Source: Helicobacteraceae bacterium
GTDB lineage: Bacteria; Campylobacterota; Campylobacteria; Campylobacterales; SZUA-545
Assembly (NCBI GenBank): GCA_031276985.1
Contig: JAISMA010000068.1
Location: 1 to 5,427, forward strand
Direction: 5' to 3'
DNA: 5,427 nucleotides
Shown: in pieces, positions 1 to 5,427 of the stretch
Position numbering within the stretch: position 1 is the stretch's first letter
Layout: every line of letters starts with the position of its first letter
The notes under the pieces: generated by a model
The model's database searches: none
Told to the model about the DNA's origin: nothing
The model's input: only the letters and a program-made list of their open reading frames with translations
Made by a program: the position numbers and the translations under genes

Positions 1-2
1 TG

Positions 3-1778
3 GATTTGTATATGCAAACGTCGTTTGGCGTTAGCGCTTTGATCGTCGGCGCGGCGGCGCTTACGCTATGGCTTGGCGCTTGTTATATGAAAAGCAAAGT
101 CGGCGGGCACGGTTCAGCCGTAGCCAAAGCGCTAGGCGCAAGAAACGTAACGCCTTCTAATCCGATCGAAAAACGGCTGTTAAATATCGTTGAAGAGATC
201 GCGCTTGCGAGTCGCGTTTTACCGCCGAGCGTATATGTGCTGGACGATGAATCAATCAACGCTTTGGCGGCGGGCGAGAGTCCGCAAAAAGCCGCAATCG
301 TCGTTACAAGCGGCGCTTTGCGATACTTAAACCGCGACGAATTACAAGGCGTGATCGCGCACGAATTTAGCCATATTTACAACAACGATATGAAGTTTAA
401 TATGCGTATGATCTCGCTGATTTTTGGCATTGAAGTTATTAGCATGATAGGCGAACTTGTTTTTCGCTTTACAAAAGACGATTCTCGCGGATATAGCGGC
501 AAAGATCGCGGCAACGCAATCGCCTATATAGCGCTTGCGGGCGCGGCGCTTTTTATAATCGGATTTGCGGGCAAAATATGCGCGTCAATCATAAAAGCGG
601 CGGTCAATAGACAACGAGAGTTTTTAGCGGACGCATCCGCGATGCAATTTAGCGGACACGACGGCATAATAGGCGCGTTAAAAAAGATCGGCGGATCGCA
701 TTCGCTTGTTAAAGCGCCCTATGCGTCGGCGTTTAGTTATTTCTTTTTCGCGCAAGCGATAAAAAGCCGCTTATTCGCCACGCACCCGCCGTTAAAAGAG
801 CGAATCAAACGGCTTGAGCCGCGATGGGGCGGAGAGTTTATAACGCCCAAATCGCTAATGCGCGACGAGGATTTAATCGTCAAGCCCGCTAAAACAAAGA
901 TTATTCCCACGGCTACGATCGCAATGGCAACCGCAAGCGCCGCAATCGTAGCGGCGGGCAAAAACGTTATTAAGCCCAAAGAGCCAAACGCGACAAGCGA
1001 AGTTCCAAATCTTGCGGCGAATACAAACGCGATAGATTTAATTAATATCGCTACGGCGGATATTGAAGCCGTTCCCGAATATCTGCGCGAACAAGCCGCC
1101 GATCCGCTTGCGGCTCGCTGGATTATTTACGCGTTGCTAATCGATCGCGTTGATCGCGCAGTAGCTTCAAGACAACATAAAATAATCGCTACGCGGGTTT
1201 ATCCAGACGGATTTGAAAAGATCGCGACGGCGATCAATTCGCTTAAACGCGAAAGCGTCGTGCATTTAATTTTCTTATGCGTTCCCGCGCTTAAAAACCT
1301 TACAATCGATCAGTATAAACATTTTAGAGAAGTCGCGGATTTATTGATTGAGGAGGACGGCAAAGTCTCGTTATTTGAATTTAATCTTAAATATCTTGTT
1401 TTTTACCCGCTTGATATTGCTTTTGATTTACGAAAACCGCCAAAGATCGTTTATAACGCGATTGAGCCGATCGCAAAAGAAATTTCAGTCGCGCTTTCGG
1501 CGATCGTATATGACCAATACCAAAACGACGAAAAAGCTGGATCGGCGTTTGATAACGTTTGCAAAACCATTAACGCTTTAGAATATGTTCCTTCAAACAA
1601 AATCCTAACCCAAACGCTAGAAAGAGCTTACGATCGTATTCAACAATCCAACGACGAAATCAAACAACATATTATAGATTTAGCTATCGCAAGCGTTAAA
1701 TCCGACGGCGCGATCAGTCCCGAAGAAGCCGAAACAATTCACGCTTTGCGATCCGCTCTTGGTTTAGGATATATGTAA
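3..1778 (+). CDS. Membrane-anchored M48 metalloprotease with C-terminal TerB-like region, copy 1 (5' partial)
   Basis: This is predicted to be an integral inner-membrane zinc endopeptidase of the M48 (HtpX/Ste24) type; family members cleave membrane or misfolded proteins, but the substrate here is unknown. Numbering from the in-frame TTG at 6, a membrane segment lies near residues 6-28 and HEFSH at 119-123. A membrane hairpin (about 133-190) follows, then EFLAD at 205-209 (Glu205 as third zinc ligand) and THP at 259-261. The 86-residue spacing from first His to Glu resembles HtpX. An Ala-rich linker (about 296-345) leads to a helical region with acidic loops at 449-459 and 566-576, like TerB. 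The frame is open to the left edge, and copies 2 and 3 carry about 60 more N-terminal residues including another membrane segment, so the true start is probably outside the window. ATG at 12, with GGA at 2-4, is a weaker alternative. The stop overlaps the next start by one base. All catalytic residues are present. The family call is firm; the physiological role is not. Confidence 0.9.
   Translation, partial: DLYMQTSFGVSALIVGAAALTLWLGACYMKSKVGGHGSAVAKALGARNVTPSNPIEKRLLNIVEEIALASRVLPPSVYVLDDESINALAAGESPQKAAIVVTSGALRYLNRDELQGVIAHEFSHIYNNDMKFNMRMISLIFGIEVISMIGELVFRFTKDDSRGYSGKDRGNAIAYIALAGAALFIIGFAGKICASIIKAAVNRQREFLADASAMQFSGHDGIIGALKKIGGSHSLVKAPYASAFSYFFFAQAIKSRLFATHPPLKERIKRLEPRWGGEFITPKSLMRDEDLIVKPAKTKIIPTATIAMATASAAIVAAGKNVIKPKEPNATSEVPNLAANTNAIDLINIATADIEAVPEYLREQAADPLAARWIIYALLIDRVDRAVASRQHKIIATRVYPDGFEKIATAINSLKRESVVHLIFLCVPALKNLTIDQYKHFREVADLLIEEDGKVSLFEFNLKYLVFYPLDIAFDLRKPPKIVYNAIEPIAKEISVALSAIVYDQYQNDEKAGSAFDNVCKTINALEYVPSNKILTQTLERAYDRIQQSNDEIKQHIIDLAIASVKSDGAISPEEAETIHALRSALGLGYM
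891..1022 (+). repeat. Linker repeat shared by copies 1 and 2, first copy
   Basis: This 132-bp coding stretch matches 2930-3061 with four mismatches by eye. It encodes the Thr-Lys and Ala-rich linker between the M48 core and the C-terminal region. The flanking sequence on the 5' side diverges at once (a three-residue length difference). Copy 3 lacks this linker. Confidence 0.9.
1410..1556 (+). repeat. 3' block shared by copies 1 and 3, first copy
   Basis: This 147-bp coding block in the TerB-like region matches 5281-5427 with five mismatches by eye. Copy 2, which lies between them, differs clearly in part of this block (residues about 563-578 of copy 2), so copies 1 and 3 share a tract that skips the middle gene. 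Confidence 0.85.
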
Positions 1779-1800
1779 TGAACTTCCGCGAAGAACAACG
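1691..1800 (+). repeat. 110-bp junction repeat, first copy
   Basis: Direct repeat of 3730-3839 at an offset of 2039 bases, with one mismatch (g at 1748, a at 3787; synonymous Leu codons). It spans the last 28 or so codons of copy 1 with the second acidic loop, the AGGA ribosome site, the TAATG overlap and the first codons (MNFREEQ plus part of Arg8) of copy 2. Similarity drops sharply after it, at the variable membrane-anchor sequence. Confidence 0.95.
1766..1769 (+). promoter_or_regulatory. Ribosome binding site of copy 2, inside the end of copy 1
   Basis: AGGA lies in the penultimate codons (Leu-Gly) of copy 1, eight bases before ATG 1778. The stop and start share one base (TAATG). This supports the chosen start and suggests termination-reinitiation coupling between the two cistrons. 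Confidence 0.7.
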
Positions 1801-3817
1801 ACTTGCTAAACGCAACTCTCGACGGCTGTTCGCGTCTTTCTGGCTTGGCGCCGCGTTTATATTTTTGATCTGGTGCTACTTAGTTTTTGCAACTATATAC
1901 AACATTCCCATTGAAGCTTTTTTTGATATTTCTGGGCAACTTGGAACGGATAGCGCGTTTGAGGCGTTTATGGGATTTATTGTTATTCTTCCGTTAGTTT
2001 TAGCTCCTCCTTTTTATATATGGCTTAGCGTAATATATACAAAGAGGAAAATCGACGGACACGGCTCGCTCATAGCCAAAGCGCTAGGCGCAAGAGCCGC
2101 TTCGCCTGTTAATCCGACCGAGAAAAGGTTGCTTAATATTGTAAAAGAGATCGCGCTCGCAAGCGGCGTTTTGACGCCTCGCGTTTATATATTAAATAAC
2201 GATGAATCAATCAATACTTTAACGGCGGGCGATAGCCCGCAAAAAGCGGCGATCGTCGTAACAAGCGGCGCGCTCAGATATTTAAACCGCGACGAATTAC
2301 AAGGCGTGATCGCGCACGAATTTAGTCATATTTCCAACGAAGATATGAAGTTTAATATGCAAATGATTTTGCTGATTCTGTCAATCGAAGTTACGGGGAA
2401 TACTATAGACCTTAATTCCGCTCAATCAGCCATATATGATTCACACAAAACCAATAACGACTCGAACGCTTTTTCTATTATGCTTAAAGAACGCATGCGG
2501 TTTTTACTATTTATGACGGTCATTTGTTTTCCGCTTGGCGGTATGGAATATATACAGTTTATGCTTTTGATAGCATTTCTTATCTTTGCGCCTATGGTAG
2601 GCATAATATTCGCTTCGGCAATCAAGGCGGCAATCAACAAACAACGCGAGTTTTTAGCCGACGCTTCGGCGGTTCAGTTTTGTAGACATAATGGCATAGC
2701 GAGCGCGTTAAAAAAGATCGGCGGTTCAGGCTCAATAGTTAAAAATCTTCGCGTGTCAGCGTTTAGCCATCTCTTTTTCGCGCAAGCGATAAAAAGCCGC
2801 CTATTCGCCACGCACCCGCCGTTAGCGGAGCGAATTAAGCGCGTCGATCCAAAATGGGACGGACGGTTCATAATTTCCGAAGCGTTAAACAATTACGACG
2901 TTTTAAGCGCCAAAAGCTCCGATCGCGACAAAACAAAGATTATTCCTACGGCTACAATCGCAATGGCAACCGCAAGCGCCGCAATCGTAGCGGCAGGCAA
3001 AAACGTTATTAAGCCCAAAGAGCCAAACGCGACAAGCGAAGTTTCAAATCTTGCGGCGAATGCAAGCGAGATCGATTTGCTAAGTATCGCTACGGCGGAT
3101 ATTGAAGCCGTTCCAGAATATCTACGCGAACAAGCCGCCGACGCGCTTGCGGCTCGCCGGATTATTTACGCGTTGTTAATTGATCGCGTAGATCGCGCGG
3201 TAGCCGCAAGACAACATAAAATAGTCGCCACTCGGGTTTATCCAGACGGATTTGAAAAGATCATAGCGGCGATTGATTCGCTTAAACGCGAAAGCGTTGT
3301 GCATTTAATTTTTTTATGCGTTCCCGCGCTTAAAAATCTTACAATCGATCAATATAAACGCTTTAGAGAAGTCGCGGATTTATTGATCGAAGAAGACGGC
3401 AAAGTCTCGTTATTTGAATTTAACTTGAAATATCTTGTTTTTTACCCGCTTGATATTGCTTTTGATGTAAGAAAGCCGTTAAAGATGATCTATTTTAAAT
3501 TCGATCAGCTCGCAAAAGAGATTTCAGTCGCGCTTTCCGCGATCGTATATGACCAATACCAAAACGACGAGAAAGCGGAAATAGCCTTTCATAAGGTATG
3601 CGGAAACATTAGGGGTTTGGCGTATATTCCTTCCGAGCAAATTTTAGCCTCAACGCTAGAAAACGCCTATAATCAAATTCAACGATCTGCGATAAACATT
3701 AAACTACAAATCATAAATATGGCGATCGAAAGCGTTAAATCCGACGGCGCGATCAGTCCCGAAGAAGCCGAAACAATTCACGCTTTACGATCCGCTCTTG
3801 GTTTAGGATATATGTAA
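1778..3817 (+). CDS. Membrane-anchored M48 metalloprotease with C-terminal TerB-like region, copy 2 (complete)
   Basis: This is a complete 679-residue paralogue of the preceding gene and the best template for the array. A basic N-terminus (Lys/Arg at 11-16) precedes two membrane segments at about 20-42 and 66-88, which predicts a cytoplasmic N-terminus. The M48 core follows, with HEFSH at 180-184, EFLAD at 291-295 (Glu291 as zinc ligand) and THP at 345-347, so it should be catalytically competent. The 111 residues between HEFSH and EFLAD are about 25 more than in copy 1. They contain a polar, Asn/Ser-rich insert (about 208-241) and two hydrophobic stretches (about 242-254 and 258-280). The Ala-rich linker (about 385-430) is nearly identical to that of copy 1. 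The C-terminal helical region carries acidic loops at 538-548 and 655-665, resembling TerB. ATG at 1778 is preceded by AGGA eight bases upstream and overlaps the previous stop. It is probably translated by coupling to copy 1. The substrate cannot be inferred. Confidence 0.95.
   Translation: MNFREEQRLAKRNSRRLFASFWLGAAFIFLIWCYLVFATIYNIPIEAFFDISGQLGTDSAFEAFMGFIVILPLVLAPPFYIWLSVIYTKRKIDGHGSLIAKALGARAASPVNPTEKRLLNIVKEIALASGVLTPRVYILNNDESINTLTAGDSPQKAAIVVTSGALRYLNRDELQGVIAHEFSHISNEDMKFNMQMILLILSIEVTGNTIDLNSAQSAIYDSHKTNNDSNAFSIMLKERMRFLLFMTVICFPLGGMEYIQFMLLIAFLIFAPMVGIIFASAIKAAINKQREFLADASAVQFCRHNGIASALKKIGGSGSIVKNLRVSAFSHLFFAQAIKSRLFATHPPLAERIKRVDPKWDGRFIISEALNNYDVLSAKSSDRDKTKIIPTATIAMATASAAIVAAGKNVIKPKEPNATSEVSNLAANASEIDLLSIATADIEAVPEYLREQAADALAARRIIYALLIDRVDRAVAARQHKIVATRVYPDGFEKIIAAIDSLKRESVVHLIFLCVPALKNLTIDQYKRFREVADLLIEEDGKVSLFEFNLKYLVFYPLDIAFDVRKPLKMIYFKFDQLAKEISVALSAIVYDQYQNDEKAEIAFHKVCGNIRGLAYIPSEQILASTLENAYNQIQRSAINIKLQIINMAIESVKSDGAISPEEAETIHALRSALGLGYM
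2930..3061 (+). repeat. Linker repeat shared by copies 1 and 2, second copy
   Basis: Partner of 891-1022 with 128 of 132 bases identical by eye. Three of the four differences are synonymous and one gives Pro to Ser. It encodes the same Ala-rich, mildly hydrophobic linker in copy 2. Confidence 0.9.
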
Positions 3818-3839
3818 TGAACTTCCGCGAAGAACAACG
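3730..3839 (+). repeat. 110-bp junction repeat, second copy
   Basis: Partner of 1691-1800 with 109 of 110 bases identical. It joins the end of copy 2 to the start of copy 3. Its position at the gene boundary fits the end point of a tandem-duplication unit, or a tract kept uniform by gene conversion. Confidence 0.95.
3805..3808 (+). promoter_or_regulatory. Ribosome binding site of copy 3, inside the end of copy 2
   Basis: AGGA sits eight bases before ATG 3817 with the same TAATG overlap as at the first junction. It decides the start of copy 3 and again points to translational coupling. Confidence 0.7.
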
Positions 3840-5427
3840 GCAAACGCGGCTCAATACGCGACGACTTATCAGATTACTTAAGGTGGGCGTTTACGTTTGC
3901 GCGTTCGTTTTATGGTATTTATTACTATTGCTATATAGCGATCCCATTTTTCATCCCTTCAATTTTTTTATTTATCCTTTGCACGCATTTTTGGTTCAAC
4001 CTCTTTCTGCCGTAATGATAACTCTCGCGTTATTGGCTATGGTGATATGTATTGGGACTATAGATGAGAATAAAAAAGAAATAATATTAGCGTGGAATAC
4101 AAACCGATACGCGACTGAAGCTGAAATGCTTGGAGCAAGAACCATAATGCCTTCTATCACAACCGAAAAACGACTACTAAACGTCGTCGAAGAGATCGCG
4201 CTCGCAAGCGGCATTTCGCCGCCAAACGTATATATTTTGGATGACGATGCGGCAATCAACGCTTTAACCGTTGGAGACGTTCCGCAAAAGACGGCAATAG
4301 TAATCACAAGCGGCGCTTTGCGATACTTAAACCGCGACGAGTTGCAAGCGGTGATCGCGCACGAGTTTAGCCATATTAGTAGCGACGATATAAAATTAAG
4401 TATTCTAGCGTCGTCCCTTATTATCCTATCGTCGCTTATTGCCTTGTTTAGCGGCGCATTATATGGTTTTCACCATTTCCTGATCCCCATGCCATTTTCC
4501 ATATTTGGACTCACAATTTTAATATTAACGTCAAAGTCCAAAGATGTCGCCAATAAACAGCGCGTTTTTGGCGCGGATGCCTCGTCAATGCATTTTTGCG
4601 GACACAACGGCATAGCTGGCGCGTTAAAGAAAATCGGCGGATTAAATTCGATTGTTAAAGCTCGTTATGCGTCCAAATTTAGTTATTATTTTTTTGCCGA
4701 AGGCGCAGAAAGCATACTGTCCACGCATCCGTCCTTAGCGGAGCGAATTAAGCGCATCGATCCAAATTGGAATGGAGAGTTTATAACCCCGAAAGCGTTG
4801 ATTGACGAAGATGATACGATCGCCAATGACGACGATCATAACAAAGCGGCGACTGTTGCGGCGGTCGCAATCGTAGCAATCCAGAACGCTTTATCAAATG
4901 CGACAGATCCGCTTACATGCGCCAAAGCGGATATTGCGGCTATACCCGAATATCTACGCGATCAAGCCGCTAATCCGCTAACGGCTCGTTGGGTTATTTA
5001 TGCGTTATTAGTCGATAGGCGCGATCAAAACATAGCCGTAAAGCAAAGAGAAATCATCGCCGCAAACGTCTATTTAGAAGGATCTAAAAAGATAGAATCG
5101 GCAATCGACTCTTTTAAGCGCGAAGGTATTGTGCATTTAATTTTCTTATGTATGTCGGCGCTTAAAAAGCTAACAAAAAAACAATATGCCCATTTTAGAG
5201 AAGTCGCGGATTTATTGATTGAAGAAGACGGCAAAGTTTCGTTGTTTGAATTTAACTTGAAATATCTTGTATTTTATCCGCTTGATATTGCCTTTGATTT
5301 ACGAAAACCGCCAAAGATCGTTTATAACGCGATTGAGCCGATCGCAAAAGAAATTTCAATCGCGCTTTCGGCGATCGTATATGACCAATACCAAAACGAC
5401 GAGAAAGCTAAATCGGCGTTTGATAAC
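3817..5427 (+). CDS. M48-like membrane protein with TerB-like region, copy 3; zinc-ligand Glu lost (3' partial, probable pseudoprotease)
   Basis: I translated 537 codons without a stop from ATG 3817 to the right edge; about 73 C-terminal residues appear to be missing compared with copy 2. The N-terminus begins MNFREEQR as in copy 2, followed by membrane segments at about 22-40 and 60-82. HEFSH at 182-186 and THP at 303-305 are kept. However, the segment that is EFLAD in the other copies reads VFGAD at 250-254, so the third zinc ligand is Val. GAG to GTT needs two base changes and the neighbouring Leu to Gly three, so a single read error is unlikely. The HEFSH-to-ligand interval is only 68 residues. 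The Ala-rich linker shared by copies 1 and 2 is replaced by a shorter Asp-rich stretch (about 329-343). The acidic loop at 469-479 is intact. The long open frame and conserved domains argue against decay. It may be a catalytically dead or altered partner, substrate trap or regulator of its neighbours; this role is inference. Confidence 0.92.
   Translation, partial: MNFREEQRQTRLNTRRLIRLLKVGVYVCAFVLWYLLLLLYSDPIFHPFNFFIYPLHAFLVQPLSAVMITLALLAMVICIGTIDENKKEIILAWNTNRYATEAEMLGARTIMPSITTEKRLLNVVEEIALASGISPPNVYILDDDAAINALTVGDVPQKTAIVITSGALRYLNRDELQAVIAHEFSHISSDDIKLSILASSLIILSSLIALFSGALYGFHHFLIPMPFSIFGLTILILTSKSKDVANKQRVFGADASSMHFCGHNGIAGALKKIGGLNSIVKARYASKFSYYFFAEGAESILSTHPSLAERIKRIDPNWNGEFITPKALIDEDDTIANDDDHNKAATVAAVAIVAIQNALSNATDPLTCAKADIAAIPEYLRDQAANPLTARWVIYALLVDRRDQNIAVKQREIIAANVYLEGSKKIESAIDSFKREGIVHLIFLCMSALKKLTKKQYAHFREVADLLIEEDGKVSLFEFNLKYLVFYPLDIAFDLRKPPKIVYNAIEPIAKEISIALSAIVYDQYQNDEKAKSAFDN
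5281..5427 (+). repeat. 3' block shared by copies 1 and 3, second copy
   Basis: Partner of 1410-1556 (offset 3871 bases), about 97% identical, and cut off by the window edge, so the real tract may be longer. It contrasts with the strong divergence of copy 3 from both others in its linker and membrane parts. Confidence 0.85.

Noticed and set aside
6..14. TTG at 6 or ATG at 12 as the true start of copy 1, with GGA at 2-4 as ribosome site
   Set aside because: Not excluded, but the frame is open to the edge and the paralogues have about 60 more residues and one more membrane segment, so a start upstream of the window is more likely.
737..979. Minus-strand open frame of 80 codons with a hydrophobic translation
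   Set aside because: It lies fully antisense to the conserved core and linker of copy 1; its hydrophobicity is the mirror of Ala/Ile-rich codons, and it has no convincing ribosome site.
1348..1581. Plus-strand open frame of 77 codons in another frame
   Set aside because: It overlaps the conserved C-terminal coding region of copy 1 out of frame and has a basic, low-complexity translation typical of a shadow frame.
2422..2640. Minus-strand open frame of 72 codons
   Set aside because: Antisense to the membrane hairpin of copy 2, with no recognisable domain.
2674..2892. Minus-strand open frame of 72 codons
   Set aside because: Antisense to the THP region of copy 2. Part of its translation resembles the 737-979 frame only because the sense genes are paralogous.
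3996..4307. Minus-strand open frame of 103 codons
   Set aside because: It lies opposite the N-terminal half of copy 3, whose sense translation is clearly homologous to copies 1 and 2.
3817..5427. Copy 3 as a decayed pseudogene
   Set aside because: There is no frameshift or stop over 537 codons, a ribosome site is present, and most domain motifs are conserved; only the zinc-ligand segment is altered.

Overview
The window is wall-to-wall coding on the + strand. It holds three consecutive, paralogous genes for membrane-anchored M48-type (HtpX/Ste24-like) zinc metalloproteases with a C-terminal TerB-like helical region. The first gene enters from the left edge (5' end not visible, stop at 1776-1778), the second is complete (1778-3817), and the third starts at 3817 and is still open at the right edge. 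There is no intergenic DNA, and I see no RNA gene, terminator, promoter, IS element or CRISPR array.

Each gene has the same plan. A hydrophobic N-terminal segment is followed by a cytoplasmic M48 core with HEFSH, a membrane hairpin, and the EFLAD segment that supplies the third zinc ligand. After these come the THP motif, a low-complexity linker, and a roughly 230-residue C-terminal region with two acidic Asp-Gly loops. Both junctions are TAATG stop/start overlaps with an AGGA Shine-Dalgarno sequence inside the last codons of the upstream gene, so the genes look co-transcribed and translationally coupled.

The most notable point is that the third copy keeps HEFSH and THP but has Val where the zinc-binding Glu should be (VFGAD instead of EFLAD). 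It is probably an inactive or altered member next to two apparently intact proteases. The copies are mosaic: some blocks are 97-99% identical in DNA (the junctions, the linker of genes 1 and 2, the 3' part of genes 1 and 3), while the membrane segments differ strongly in sequence and length. This suggests tandem duplication with later gene conversion and diversification of the membrane parts.

The organism cannot be named from this window. The membrane protease type, moderate GC, frequent ATA/TTA codons next to GCG/GGC/CGC codons and many GATC sites suggest a Gram-negative bacterium. A Campylobacterota-like lineage is a guess of low confidence.
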